A DNA stretch of 64,000 bases from Lepidurus packardi (GCA_023053545.1 JAKZAN010000006.1:3415001-3479000), one strand, 5' to 3'. Shown: positions 19,837 to 34,144, numbered from the stretch's first letter. Notes: generated from the sequence alone by a model not told the origin. Program-made: numbers and translations.

Positions 19837-22800
19837 TTAAACCAGGGCCGCTAATGTGTGATACAGTTGGACCAACAATTGAATATGAACTGGCAAACAC
19901 GACCTTCTGTCTCGAGACTTGGGATCCATAGCAAGCCAAGACAGCGCATTGTAACCTTCCATTACATACCTAAATACAAAAGTCAAATGAGAATAATGCA
20001 CTAGCAACAGGTCTCGTCCAAACCTTAGCACATCCGTCGTAAACTGAGAATCCAAGGGATGCATCTTGGCAGTTGTGCTTTGCTGAAGGAAATCGTCCGA
20101 GTTTTGCTGCACAGACGTGCTATGCAGATGCAGGGCGCATTTCAAAAACACCGGGCACGTAGAAGCTAGTTGCGGACATGACGCCCAAAACCAGGAAGGC
20201 ATTGGCCCCGTGGGTGCAGTCGATAACATGTAGCCTAAAGCCAGAGGCTGCTGCAATAATGTGCCGACTTCTTCAGCTGGCTCTTGATTACCGGCTCCCT
20301 GCAAAAGAGAAACAAGTTTTGAGACTTTTTCAATCACCTTAAACCACAAATAGCTTACCCTCTGTGGACTAAGTCTTCCAGATGTACCGATTCCCATGTG
20401 ATTCGAGGGCGAGTCTGGATGAGAGCCAGATCTCATACCGCGTTGTCCTCCCATCTTACGCGAAGGTGAGAGAGATCCACCTCCATTTCCATCTCCGCCG
20501 ATTCCTCCCAAGCCGCCCAAGTCTCCCAGTCCCATATTTCCACCCAATCCCATATCGCCATCATTATCATTGTCATTTGCTTCCGTCTCGGGCCAATTAC
20601 ACGAAGAAAAGATATCTCCCAAATCACCCATACCGAAATCATCACCCATGTCTCCCATATCATCATTCAACGGCGGAAAGAGCTCGTCGTCTCCCAGGCC
20701 CGGAACATTCATATGTTGTTCTTGAAATGTAGTCTGAGACGACTGGAGTACGCATTAGAGTCTTTGCTAAAAATACAAATTATTGTTTACCGTGGTTGTT
20801 GCAGACGTGGGAAACACCAAGATATGTGTACAGGAAGCATCTTCAGGGGTTGACAAGGAAGAATTGGCTGATTGTTGCCCAAAACGCTCGTCCGGGGTAA
20901 CTTGATCGGGCATTAATCTCAAAGTTGAATCTGGCTCCAACGAAACCAAACAGGCCGAAAGCAAGATGGGACCTTCCGACAATTGTGACAGTGAACAAGT
21001 GTTGCACAACTCTGCCAAGTGTCTTGACGTTCGAATAAGAGACTTTCTACTAAGCAAGGCACTCCAACCTAAATCCAATTAGTGATGAGTTCGAAGTGAT
21101 TTGAAGGAAACTGTCAAATACCCTTCAGTTCCCCATGGCCCATTCGGCCCAATCTGCTAATGACAAGTCTCCAAGGCTGGACAGTACTGGAAATAACTCC
21201 AAGAATAAAATCCATGAGTCTCTGCAAGCCAAATCGTCTGGCAGAAACTCTTTTCCGTCTAGATCTAAAAAAAGAAAGAAAGTAGAATTGAAATTTCGAA
21301 GTCGAATACTTGTAAGGTTAATTTACCTGTGAGGAATGTCGATTCCTATGGTTACGGTCTCCATCATTTCCCCTCTCTCGTCAGTGCAAGCGGCTAGAAG
21401 CCATCTTTGGTCTTCAGACAGACAGTAACTGACGTAAAGAACCGAAAATTTGTCCGTTCTGCCCGATGTGGGGCCTAAGGTTGGACCGGAAGCAGCATTA
21501 TGTTCCAAATCGCTGGGTTTATCCTTAAGTGGCGCCAAAATGTAGGGAGGGGTTTGCAGATGATAAAGGGCACGATTCTTTTCCTGTAAAAAGACGAAGC
21601 AGAATTTTGGTAAACAACCCCAACAGCACTAAGGTTTGTACCAATACTAACCACGGAAAGAAGGAATACAAACACAATAAAATTAGAAAAATATAATTTA
21701 CGTCTTTCGTTTTGAGGAATTGGTCCAAATTCGCAGCTGGGCCTAAGCCAGTCAAACATTTGGCAGGAGACGAATGTATGAGAGTTTTACGGCACTGGGA
21801 GAAAACGTGTAAGGCTAGACCGCGCAACTGGTCCATTTGATGAGAACCTGCCGAATCACGACCCAATTGCACTACGCTTTCCACCGAGATTAACTATAGA
21901 AAAGAAAGCACACCAAACATGAAGATGTCTCCACATCACACACAGGATCAGAGTTTACCTGTAACGTAATGTTGTTTTGTACACTGTCAGGTAAGAAACT
22001 GAGCATATGGTGATAGCAGCGCAATAAGCCTATGGCGGCCAATCGATGCAAATCTGGGTCATCCGAGCCTAGTGTAAAGGGGTCTACCAAGTAAATCACT
22101 ATGGCCGGGGGTTCAGCATCATCGTCATCCGTATCCAAAGGTATACCCGTTCCATACACAGCCGGGCCTCCGTCTTCACCTACAAATAGAAAGTACTCGA
22201 TCAATTGAATCATTAGTGAAACGCAATAAAACTTACCTGAAGACTCAGTTCTGGGAGAAGCAGGTTTCCCATCCAAACCAGGCTGTCCACTATGTGTGCT
22301 CTGACCAGGTGGAGTAGACGAAGGCTGAGAAGGTTGGCTAAAAGCTTGACTGTCGGCTAAAGAGGTCATGGGAGGTGGAGGCGCCATGGCCGCCTTACTG
22401 GCTGGCTCCAACAAAGTGCGGTCCAACGACAAGGTATTCAAATGAGGTGCTAATTGATGCCTACAAACCTGTTCAAACGAAAGGGCACGTGTTAATGACA
22501 CATTCTTTTTTTAGAGTAATAATTCAGTAAAGTAATACAAAAATATCAGTAAAAAGTAATTCGGGAATAATTCACATAAAAATAAATCTTGCCTGAGCAT
22601 ATAAACGCAACATCGAAGCAACAGGCGAATCCCCAATAGCGGTAAACCACTCTTCAATGGGTTCTTGCGCCAAGTTGGCTGCAGCCGATTTGCCCACTCT
22701 GAGCAAACCATCCCTCAACACTTTCGTAATGGGCACGTGACGTCCCAGTCGGCATAACTAGTTTAAAACAAACAGGTATTAAAAAACATGGTTTTAGACT

Positions 22801-25800
22801 TCCAAGCACTTCTGAAAATGACTCACCTCGTACACTGCAGATAACTCTTTGAAAAACGCCTTGGTCTTCCCCGAAATGAAATCTACGTCCGGACACACTA
22901 CAATATATGCAACATCACGCGGTGGCGTATAGGGTTCCAAGAGCAATCGTTCCCAGTGAGGAATACCCAATGGAGCTAAGGTAACCCAATCCCGGTCGTA
23001 ACCAGCCACAATAAGTGGAATAGGTTGTGGCTCGCACTGATCTTCGGTACCTAATAATAATACAAAAACCATTAGCTAATAGATGTAAGCTAGCTTTCAT
23101 ACAGCAAGAAACATTTATACTTGCACTGAATACGATAAGTAAAACTAAGACATAAAAAGAGTTCCTACTGTTCAGGCAAAACTAACACAAAAGAAGATTA
23201 CAAAGGTAACGAACTGTATACCTCTTGCAGCCATTCGGTGAAACTGCCTCCAAGTTAAAGGTCCCAACACCGTGTAAGTTGCTTCCCACAATCCAGCTCT
23301 TCTTTTCTTTTGTATCGCATCTTGTAGCAAAGGCTGAAGTCCCTTCATGACACGCATAATATCTTGTGTCGCAGACGGTCCGGGCACTTGCAAGAATGGC
23401 CACCTATGCATGGTTGTTCGCGTGTTGGCTACAGCCACAGCCGCCGAGGAAGAAGCATTTCTTGTCGAGGGAACATGCGCCAGTTCCATCTTGGCTACCA
23501 CGTTACCGTAATTTGGTCCCATGCTATAAGGGTTCGTGGCTGGGTGAGGCGGATACGTAAATTTGGGCTCGGGCGGAAGAATGACAGACTGAAGTACAGC
23601 TTTGCTCACGTCGCAGCCATCAATATACTCCAGCAAGTGTAGAGGAGCATGGTTGGCATGGTGATAATGGAGGGCAGCAGCTCGAGAAATCGGCGACGTG
23701 TTGGTGTGCAAGCTAAGACACTGTTCTCTCAACAACTCCAGAATGGGTTGCGGAATGGAATCGATGAGAGCTGCATTGCAAGCCACGGCCGCTATCGTGC
23801 AATCGACTCGATCTTTCAAATCCTTGTCGTGGTCAATGGCAAGCCCAAACCAAGGCAAAGCATCCAATACGCGGGTTGACTTGGTAGAACTGCTGGAAGA
23901 AAATTGGGTGATGCGCAATAAAGATCCTTTCCTCGCAGGTTCGGGATCAGGGGTTAAATTGCCTCCTGTAATCTCCACTTCATCTTCATAAAAGAGGCCC
24001 GCACGGTGGGCCAGTCTTCGGTTCATAATTACACTAAACCCACAATTGCACTTGAGGCTCTCTTCCTCGTAAAACGTCCTCGCTTTTAAGCCTTCGGGCA
24101 ACAAATGATAATCCGCACCTTTTAAGGTTCCCACCGAGTTCGGTCCTGCGTTACACACACACAACGCACACGAGTCAAAGTTGTGATCGCGGAACAAGTT
24201 GAGGAGCGAATCGCCCAACAGAAGCGTCACTAACAGACCATGGGATTCTGGGAGAGGAGGTGAGGCTTCAGGCTGCATTGGACCATGGTGAGGGGGACGG
24301 TGAAGTGCGTGAGAGGGAAGTGTCATTGGAGACTGATGGGGATGAATAGGCGCCGGCGAAGCACATGGATCACTGTGGTATGGTGAAGGCATCGGTGGTC
24401 GGGGGAAAAAGTGAGCTGGAGTGCGGGGTAAGTTCAAAGGCGGGAACTGGGTCAAAGGAGCTATGGGGCGGGACACAAGACGTTGCGGGTGCTGCTGAGG
24501 CTCTTCCTTGATAGTCAAGGGTAAGGTGTTCGGCTGCGAAGTGGATTGCGCGTGGGAAGGGCCTGTATGGGCGTGGCTGCTGCTCGAACCCGTTCCAGAT
24601 TCTTTGTTTTGTTGCCAGGAAGGCTTGTACACTGCGTTGGATGGCATCGGCAAGGGCGGCAAACTCTGCGATGGCAGCAAAGGTAAAGGCGCGTACTTGG
24701 CTGAACCCAAGAACTTGCTCATTACTGGGGGCTTGTACACAAAGGACCAATCCTACGATATATAACATAGTTCATTAGTGTTCGACTAGTGGAGTCAGTT
24801 TAAATAGGAGCTAAGACAAGTAATGAAATGAAATTGGAACCAAAACGCTAAGAAAGACCCAAATATCGACTACTTTTGCCCGTCTTCACACGGAAAAAAA
24901 GGAGAGAAGGGGAGATATAGTGAAATGCAAACGTACTTTGACGAGATCCTGTGAAACATACACAGGAGATTCACCGCCTCGTTCTAACTTGACGCTAGTC
25001 AGCTGATAGGCGAGTCCATCACTTACTCCTCCTCCATCAATTATGCAATCCAAACTGCCAACCCCCATTGGACTTTGCATGGGATGTTCGTGGGAAGGAG
25101 GAGTCGGGAACATCTTGCACAACTCCGCTGCTCCCAAGATGTGAACGTTATTGTGAGGGTTGCTAGGCGAAGGATTGAGGACTGTTTTGAGATTGCTGTT
25201 GTGAGTAAGGAGCTTGGTGTTCGGCAACAACGCTGCTGTGTCTTCCGGTAAACCAGCAGGCTTATTCGACCCGGGAGGAGTCGGTGCAGGAAACTAAATG
25301 GGGATTGTAATACAATCTCAACTCTTTCTCTCGTCGTGTCCTAAGAAGGTATCAACTTACCGCGTCATTGCTTGTCTCATCTGAGTTGTCAAAAATATTC
25401 TCAAGATCTCTGTAAGACACTGAAAGACCTTCCTTGGTGAATAAAGAAACCTGGGTGTTGACTGGTTTGGATGGACTACCTTCGCCGCCTTCAGTTTCGC
25501 CTTCAAGTAAACCGTCCTCTTCCCGTTTCCGTTTGCGACTTTCACCATGTTCTTCGTCAAAATCATACGGGTCAGATCGGTCCATATCCATCTTTCGAAA
25601 AAAAGCATACAATTAGAGAACTATTTAAAAATAAGTCATAGAAGTTTCGGTTATTTTAAAATTTCCTTACAAAAAAACAAAACCAAAATTAAAAGCCACA
25701 CGAATTCACAATTATTAAAAAGAGATTTCCAAATTTAAACATTTTTCTTTGAACCGAGGCACTAGATAGCCTCGGCTCTTACTACTCCAACTTCATAAAG

Positions 25801-28800
25801 CAAGAAAAACCTGTTTGCCAAATCCTTCACAGGAAGCTCATAAGTACTTGTCATTCGAAAAGGCTATAGAAATCTTTACTTACTGACTGAATGGGAGTTA
25901 CCGGAAGACCGATGGCAGTAAGATCATGGGAAAAACCAAGCCCGGTAACGGGCTTCACGATCCTTTCACCGTCACTAGACTTGTCTGTTGACCGAAACTT
26001 CTTCACGGGGTGGTATAACCTAGATTAATTCAAAATTGCATTGTTAACTAGGCTCTTCAATACTTGGACTATAATCTTTTCCATCTTACCATGCATTGAC
26101 TGTGCTGTAATCATATACATGATGCAAGTCTTCGCCTTCTTCATGCAGCGACTGCTCATAATCCTTGATAGGCAATATAGGGCGTTTCCCATGCAAGGAC
26201 GTCCCATCGTGACCCTGGCCAGTGCAGGTGCCAGCCCCGCTGCTCCCACTAAAAGTTAATCCCGTGGGCGTGGCACTACTTGCTGGCCCCTGACTCTTGG
26301 GTGGCCTTTCTATACCGCTAGAGGATGCCGGCCCTTGTCCCACAGAATGGGGCCACCCGTTACCTGAGGCCGGCCCAGGTCCTGGCGTATCAGCCCCAGC
26401 TTTGGTTTCAACACTGGAAGAGCCGTAAGGCGAGTAAGATTGGTTGTGAAGTGATGCCGCAGATTTAGGCCCGCCTGAGCTGCTACTATGACCTCCTGGT
26501 AAGGAATTGGAATCTAATGGCTGAGCGACGGTGCCGCCCAAGGGGGTATGAATTGGACCTTTACTTTCCGCTTCAGCTGGTGTAGGAGGAGCTCCATTCG
26601 TGCCCGGCTCCTGCGAAGCTGGAGGATGAGGGCTTAACGTAGGCATGGCTGTATCTATGCATACAAAACAGTGTTCAATTAGATGGGTTTTTTTAAGCAC
26701 CCGGCAGGAAGAAAAAGATGTTACCAGTTGGAGGCACGCTGGCTGGTTGAGAATGCGGAGTTGGTAATGGAGAGGGTACTACCGAGGCAGGCGAAGCAGA
26801 CATGGGAGGAACCAAGGTAGGATTGGAAGTTCCTGTACCTCTATAGGAAGGGTGACCAGGTGCAGTTGACGCTTGGCCAGACCTGTGAAAATAGAAACGA
26901 CATTATTAGTGGCATTTTACTCTACTATTGAACAAGATGCCCAAGCCACAATGCCTGTTCTACCAGAAGAACCGCTACCGACATTTCCAAAGGCAATCAA
27001 ACCTCCCGCAAAAAATGTGTTCTAGGCGTTATTTTTTTTAAATAATAATACGTAACAAAGCAAACTAAAAACATTGGAAATAACAATCCAACGCCGGTTC
27101 TAGAGAGTAAAAAGGATGAAGCCCAGCACAATACCAACCAAGCCCAGAGTAAGCCACGCCTACCCCAAACTCACAATTTGCGGCACTACTGGCTAAACGA
27201 CAAGGAGACAAGTTTACATTCTTTCCTTTTTCCCAGTTAAAAACGCGGGAGGAGTCAAAAGAAAAGAAGAAGTAGAGGTTTGGGATTTTGTGTTGGTGGC
27301 ATTAAATTCATATTATTATTTTTTCTAGTTTTAGTTTAGCTTTCTCCACACACATGGCTAATACCAAGCGCACACCTCAACCCAAGTCACAGACATACCG
27401 ATGCCAAACCCCACACACGAACTTGAACCCAATCGCGTTCAATTGTTTTAGCCATTTTTTTTTTAGATGTAACTCAACTCCCTTCCCCACCTTTTCTCGC
27501 TGTCTTCAGCTCCCTCTGCCTCTTCTACTGGAACTTTCCAGGCAGGCAAAGGCGCTCGACGATGGAACGGCATGGAGGAAGAGCTTTTCCCCATACTCTT
27601 GTCAATTTTAGGTTTGGAAGATGGGACTGACGCGTGGGCAGGGCTTAATATCCCGTTACCCAAGGCAAGGTTGCTGTTACTCGTACTGGAAGAAGACCCC
27701 CCACGACTTCTCTGGCGCTTGAACCTGTTGGGAGGGAGGTTGGGTCAAGTGACCAGAACTAGCCATGCGAACCACTTTCTTTAGCCCCCTACCTTATCTT
27801 TTAAATCAAGTCTACAAAAAAGTGGCTAAAAATTAAATCTCACAATCCCCGAAAAGACTAAACTACACAAAGCAACCAAAAAAACATGTAGGAAAAAATT
27901 GTGTTTTACTTTGCGCAGGTGCAGGCAGTTCTAGTAGCTGGTTCGACGAACTCCCAAAGTGGTTGCTGCTGTGGCTGACTGGCGGTGGGCGGGGCATCAC
28001 TGGTTGTAGGAGGCTCAGTTTGACAATGCAGGTGACAACCTGGCAGTAAGATACTATCCTCCCAGGCTTGCTCAGACAAAACAGCAGCCGGAGGTGGTGA
28101 AGACGACAACTGGGGAACGGGATAAGGGGGCGGTAAGGGGGGTGGAGCTGGAGGAGCTGAAGGAACCGACAAAGGCGCTTTGGACGGTGTGGGACAGGGA
28201 GAAGAGGGTGGTGTTAGGGGAAGTCCTGAGGAACCAAGAGTACACAGTGAGTTACAATATGCCTCAATTTTTTGCAACTTGCGAAACAAATACCTCCTTC
28301 GACCGAAGCTAAATGCGAGAGTGCTAACACATTGGAGGCATCGTCCATATCGGTCACTAGCACGAAATTCGTTGGATAACGCATGCGCGTGCCGCCTAAA
28401 AAAAAGAAATCGTTAAAGAAAACCACAAATCACTGTAATTGCGTGAGTACCAATCAAGACTTCGACCATGGGCGGTACAGAGTCCGCACCATTCGGCCCT
28501 TCCGCATCGGTAGAAACCGAAGTATTCTTCCCAGTAATATCCAGAGGGTAAAATTGCTTCCATTCTTCCAGAAGCTTGACAGTTTGCGGATCGGATCTAA
28601 AGCTTTGACCCGTCAAAGTGCCCGATAATCCATACGGCGCCAGCAAAACTGTACAACATTATTACCCCAATAAAGTAACGTCTACGCTTATGTCAATAAT
28701 TGTCATTGCTACCTTGCACGGGAGAGGCGGACGCACTGGCCGCCGCCAAGTGACGTTTAGATAGCTTGCGTACGGAAGGATGCTGTCTTACGTCCATGGA

Positions 28801-31800
28801 GGCACACACTGTGCTATCCCCGTGAACAAAGAAAGTGAATCCGAAAGACAGATGGGTGTTGCTTTGTCCTGGAGACGCATCCAAACCTTCGTAAGGCTGC
28901 ACAAACCATTTTCCCAGTCTTACAAAGTCTCTTGTGAGCAAACACCTAGTAAAACCCGAAATTCCGAAATAATTATATCGCATCTCTATGCCCAGGAATA
29001 ATATATAGATTATACCGACACTTACCTCTCGATGAGATTATGCAGTGCTTTGAACAACAAAGATCGACATTCATAAGATAAACTTTCTTCCCAGGATCCC
29101 TGATTGCCCTCTACAATAACAATATCACGTGATTAATTAAGGAATATTAAACAACAAACGCGTCCCACGCACCTGTGGCCAGAAGCTCAGGGACAATCAA
29201 GGAAGCCAAATCGGGTTCTTCTCCGTACCAAAAGACCCACAACTCCTTAGGTCCACTTAAAGGATTCAAGGAATTTGGTCCAGGAGTCTGGGGCGTGGGC
29301 GGGGGCATAGGGGACATCCCCACGTTTCCATAGGGCGGGTAGCCACTTTGCGGATGAGGACTCATATAATTCGGAGTGGGAGTCATCGTTGACGGGCCAA
29401 CAGTAGCTCCTATTAACATAAAGCGTGTCTCAAGTATTAGATAATATCATTTCATGCTGCTGACTTTTATTCCTTTCTTTATTTAAGAAAATAGAAGTAA
29501 AAATTTTTAAAAAAAAGTCCCTGTTCGGCTAATACTGGGAATAATTTGGCAGACAACTCTTTTCAAACGTTTCCTTACGCTTCGACGTCCTCTGCCCAGG
29601 ATATCCCCCCTTCCTATATACATTCAGGTCAATGTACCGCAGTTACCGGATTGCGACCCATCCTTTCCTCGCTTTTTTTGCACTCCTTACGGCCCCTTGG
29701 ATCGCAGTCTCAAGCTTACTTGTCTTTCCTCCTTGCTCCGATCTCACACACGTCCAAGTAGGACATTCCTTGGTCTGTCAAGTTTCCTACTCCTCCTACA
29801 ACTACTTCCTTCAAAGTCGAGAAGCTCCAAGTTGCTCTGCTCATACTTTACAACTTGTTGACTTCCTTCCTCTTCTCGCTTGACTTCTCATACAGTTGCA
29901 GCTGAAGGGAACAAAAAACTCGTCCAAAGCAATGTCCACTCACCAGGTACTCGTCTCCAGACGCAGAGGACGTCGGCCTGCAAACAACGCCAGTACGATG
30001 CCAGGACAGGGTCCTGAAGCCAGTCTGAACCACAAGGCGTGGTAACCGAACGGGGTCCACGCCCATGAACACCGCCTCCTCCGCCGGGGTGAAACCCTGG
30101 ATACGGATTTGACATACCGCCCATGGACACGCCCATAGGCGGTAACGTCTCCGAGCTGAGTCTTCGCCACCGGATCCCACATAAATCCGTCTGTAAAGGA
30201 AAAACAACATAAGGTTACCGAGGTTTACACATATATTCCATGACTTATGCAATTCAAAGAATTCCACTTATTTAATTTTCCCCTCCAAATAGTAATAATT
30301 CTAGTCAAGGAGAACGCACTGAGGTGCACCACAGCGCAACTTTTCTGGCTCGGGCTACACGGACGACGCGTTCTGCGTGACGTCATGGTGGAAACCACGC
30401 ATTATACAAGGCAAAGCAGCGTAGTAAGACATGACGTCACGGAGGTTAAAAAGGAACTGATAACAATGAGTGCAATTCGGCTTGTCTTTTTATGTGAATC
30501 TATCTAAAATCTCAAGTAAAGCGCATTCCTAATAATATCATTCACCGAAGTTAACATCGCACTGGACAGAACTTGTAAACTTTCGCCTAAGAAAAGGCAC
30601 GGAAAAATGTAAATTGAATATCGAGGCCATGACAAAACCTGGTTTGCGCACGCCTCATTGGCTTAGTTTCAGTTTATTTCCCCCCTCTAGTTTCTCTTTA
30701 AATCTAGATGCTTCTTGTGCTAAAACATGCCGCGAGTTTCCCAAATGGAACACTTAAGCTGTATAGTTGACATAATATAGTATAGCTGAATCTAGTCAAA
30801 TCATGAAAGGGGTGTTTTCCGGTTCAGCGAGACCGGTTTAAAAGACCGAACACTAATTATAAGCTAAAGAAGGAAGCAGGAACGAAAGAACGGAGGATTG
30901 CATTACCCCAGTACCATGCAGATATAGAGCTGCTTGGGCATATGAAAGGCAGAGAATCACAGCCTTCGCAAATCACCTAGGTAACGCATCTCACATCTTC
31001 GTAAGGTCAGGGCATGTTGCACACATCGATTGAGAAGCCTTCAGAAGGGGGAGGGGAGTAGTGGCGAGCCAGGGCATTCCATGCAATGGAGATCAAGCTA
31101 AGAGACGAGAGCACACAGCGCACACATGCTGTGTGTTTGCCTCGGCTCTGACTTCCAACAGGGGTAACTTCTCTCTGCGTAGCCTTGTTATGGACCCACA
31201 TGTGCCCCAAGTCACGTCTATCGGACCAACGTTGTACAACAGAAACACCTCATATGGGACGAAGCCCTTCTTTCCTAGTCCGACTTCTCAGACTTGCACT
31301 TCTCATCCGTTTTCCCAACCGACCTTTTGTTTTGTATCCATCAAGTGGAAGTAAACAGTAACAAAAAAGGCGAAACGCATATCCATGGAATCCCGTGTAC
31401 CCCTTCAGCATTTAAGCTGAAAGGTATAAAAAGGGAGACGAGAGTAGGGAGAGTCCCTAAAACTGAAGCAATGCAGTAGGCCAAAACCGAGCCAAGGTCC
31501 CTTAAGGTTTATTGATTAGGCAAGCTCTCATATGCGTAATACGTTTCCACGTGTGCTTCACGTGAGGATACGCAACGATATTTGGCCTAACTAACCTGCA
31601 CTTCTGATTGGCAAAGCGCAGAGGACTACTGGTAATTGCCATATTAGCAAAATGGGGACAAACACTTTAATACCCACCCAACCTTGCCGCTTTTACCCTG
31701 CTCATGAAAGGGCAAGTAAAGTATGCCTATCGGTACCATAAGCCTTCAGGGGAAATAAGGACTAGATCGAAGGAAAGATAAGAGCCGTGAAGGTATGAAT

Positions 31801-32576
31801 AGTGAAAAGTGGTGATCCAAACGACAGGCAACAAGTTAAATGGCAATGAGCCCAACGTTGCATAAAAAGTGTCTTGATACTTGGTTAGCTCGACATTGTG
31901 CAACATTTTGCAAACAAAGAAGGAATAGCAACCAGAAATAACAGAATTGTTTAAAAGAGGCCTTCTTTTAGTCAAACATGTTGAATTCTTACGGGTAGTA
32001 TATCACGTGACTCTCATGCCCAATTTTATTACGTTGGTCAGCATGGGCTAGGCTCGGTCTACCGGTGCCTATATAACAAAGAAACCTCTCATTGCTCGCC
32101 TATCTTGCGCAAATCGCGGATTCAAATTAGAAGATAGACTTCTGCGTAATACTAGCGAAAATCTTGTAACGGAAGGTAGTTTCGTGTCAGGGGCGGCCTA
32201 ACTTTAGGGGAATCCCATGTTTGGTGTCGGCCATTCCCCCCTTCATCGTCTCTCCTTGTAGGCTATCTCTTTTCAAGCAAAATAGCACGTAGCCTTCCCG
32301 CCATTTCATGTGCGTTTTTCTACACCACATTGCAAAAATCTGTCTAACCTATACTTGCCAGAACATAGGTTGCACATCAACGTTCTGAAAATTTAAACTA
32401 GAGTTTCCAAATAAGGCAAAACTACACTACAATTGTCAAAGTGGGTTAACGGTTTGTCGCCAGACCGACCCGCTTTGAATGTCTTGTGTTCTTGCCCATT
32501 TGCTTACCAAGGCAAAGAAATTTGTATGGCAATCCTCCAGGCTCGCGCCATTTGTTTGTCCATTGGGGTGCGTCAT
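19837..32576 (-). CDS. MED13: Mediator complex subunit 13
   Basis: About 26 exons on the minus strand, coding for roughly 2,400 residues. The start exon (32576-32508) reads MTHPNGQ...[13 protein letters not shown] and splices over 2.3 kb to [10 protein letters not shown] at 30190. Landmarks in order: [13 protein letters not shown] and [19 protein letters not shown] (N-terminal Argonaute-like domain), [48 protein letters not shown] and [16 protein letters not shown]. Then [14 protein letters not shown] and [15 protein letters not shown] in the large exon 24753-23221, the PIWI-like C-terminal half ([56 protein letters not shown]), and [13 protein letters not shown] and [20 protein letters not shown] at the end. 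MED13 is the large subunit of the CDK8 kinase module and links it to core Mediator. Odd points: a Pro/Gly-rich insert between WRR and the ELWVFW block, and a Gly/Asp/Met-rich run near 20700-20480. Confidence 0.96.
30193..32506 (-). other. First intron of MED13
   Basis: This 2.3-kb intron is bounded by a GTAAGC donor at 32507 and a CTTTACAG acceptor before 30190. It is the longest in the gene, and most others are under 120 bp. No coding sequence was seen in it; a long first intron commonly holds enhancers. Confidence 0.75.
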
Positions 32577-32829
32577 GACAGACGTGTAATCCAAAAGGGT
32601 TAAGTCATTTTAGGCACAAACACAATTAATAAACACTAATTTTTTCACACACCCTACAAGAGTCGTCCATGAGAAAACAGGGCACCTGGCAGCAAGCGAC
32701 TGTCATGGCGGATACGCGAACCAAGCCGGGGAACCAAGTACGCGCTCCTATTGGTCTAAGCGACGCACGTGATCAGACTGACCTCGCGGCGTTATTGGCG
32801 CACCATCTCTTACGGCCCATTTTACGAAC
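32577..32829. promoter_or_regulatory. Divergent promoter, MED13 / MRPL50
   Basis: Only 253 bp separate the two start codons, which point away from each other. The interval has an E-box (CACGTG near 32767) and ATGGCGGA, resembling a YY1/Pho-type ATGGCGGC site, but no TATA box near either start. This layout is typical of housekeeping bidirectional promoters. Confidence 0.55.
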
Positions 32830-33798
32830 ATGGCTGCTTCCAGGCAATGTTTACGTTGGTTTTCTTTACGCAAAAATGCATCGAATTCTATTAGAATATC
32901 AGGGGTAAATATGAATTTTTAATTTATACGGTAATATATTAGTATATTTAGTTGGAGATAAAGTCTTAAGAGTTGTCAATCGATGATTAATTCATTGTCG
33001 TGTTGAACTTGAAGCTCATTTTTATGAAGACATTAATTTTAAGCATTTTATTGTAGTTTGTTTCTACTACTGGGAGAAAGTTTACAAGCTCACCTACCGA
33101 ACAAAATGAACTTAGAAAGCCTGTGGTTCATAAAAAGCTGGAATCTTTTGCAGAATCTTTGGCGTCACGGGGGTAACATGGCACATGTCGAAACCTGTCA
33201 CGCGCCCTTAAGAAAAAATGGAATATCTTATAAACAGTGCTATTATTTCTTGTTAGGTACTTGAGATCGATAAAGCCCTATACTCCACCAGAAACCCTGG
33301 AAGAAAATTTTCGGTCAATATGCCAAAATGTACTTGGAACCACAAATATATCAAACGAAACTCCCTTGAAGAATGAGCGAGTAAAATACAGGTTACTCAC
33401 CGAATGCTTTAAGGAGTTCAAGCATGGAATTCCTAACTCTATTCTTTACAAAATCAAAACTTCAAGTATTATTATATTTTTAATTACACAAGAAACGAGC
33501 ATCTTTACATTTAGGGGACGTATTGGATTTCTACAAGCTTCCGGTTGATCCACGAGTCCCACTGGATAAAATGAAAACTGTGACGCTACCTCCGAATTTG
33601 CATATTCAATACGATTATCATCGTTTCAATCCAGGTATGAAATGTGTTTTTAATTACTGTTTTGACTAAAGTGGTTCGATAGATACGGACACGAAATTTG
33701 GTGGGGTGAGCGCATTTCCGAAAAGTTCTACGCTCGTTACTGGTTTAAAGTATAAGAAGAAATATCCAGGTTATAAAGCAAAAACTTCGTGGCCATAA
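32830..33798 (+). CDS. MRPL50: Mitochondrial ribosomal protein L50
   Basis: Five exons: 32830-32904, 33057-33172, 33257-33465, 33515-33634 and 33683-33798. They encode 211 residues, and all junctions keep frame. The N-terminus (MAASRQCLRWFSLRKNASN) is Arg/Ser-rich and suits a mitochondrial targeting peptide. The family core is KPYTPPETLEENF, then KYRLLTECFKEFKHGIPNS, SRDVLDFYKLPVDPR, LPPNLHIQYDYHRF. These match the MRPL50 layout (RAYTPP..., HxVPNS, RDVLDFYxxP, LPPNLKI). The protein is a component of the large mitochondrial ribosomal subunit and is about 50 residues longer than the human protein, mostly at the C-terminus after the RF motif (FGGVSAFPKSSTLVTGLKYK). Confidence 0.93.
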
Positions 33799-34144
33799 TC
33801 CTAAAACTTCAAAGCTGTAGAACAATAATAATTCGAATAAAACAAAATCCTACAGAGGGCATTGCATTTTCATTGATTTGCAGTGAAGTTCGAAATAAAA
33901 GCTGACGCCTATTTGCAAACTTACTGGTCATTTGAATGTAATACAGTATATGAACAAGAATTGAAACCTGAAGTTAAGAAGCACGATTTTATAAATAGAT
34001 GGCGACACATATCAGGGGAATAGTAGGCAATTACAATTCTAGGGGCGGCGCTTACAAGTAAAAAAAAGATTATCTTGAAAATTGGTGGTTTTCTTTGCCA
34101 CTAGTGTTTTTAAGCTTCATAGAAATTGTAGCTTCGAATTTGCA
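33799..34144. other. Short intergenic gap
   Basis: This contains the MRPL50 3' end (AATAAAAC near 33836) and the Spt4 promoter. No further structure seen. Confidence 0.4.

Noticed and set aside
20382..20732. Plus-strand open frame of 116 codons inside the MED13 region
   Set aside because: It is antisense to the Gly/Asp-rich MED13 exon; its His/Arg/Pro-rich composition is the mirror of that low-complexity coding sequence.
23364..23991. Several plus-strand open frames opposite the large MED13 exon
   Set aside because: They lie wholly antisense to a strongly conserved exon and have no motifs or splice partners of their own.
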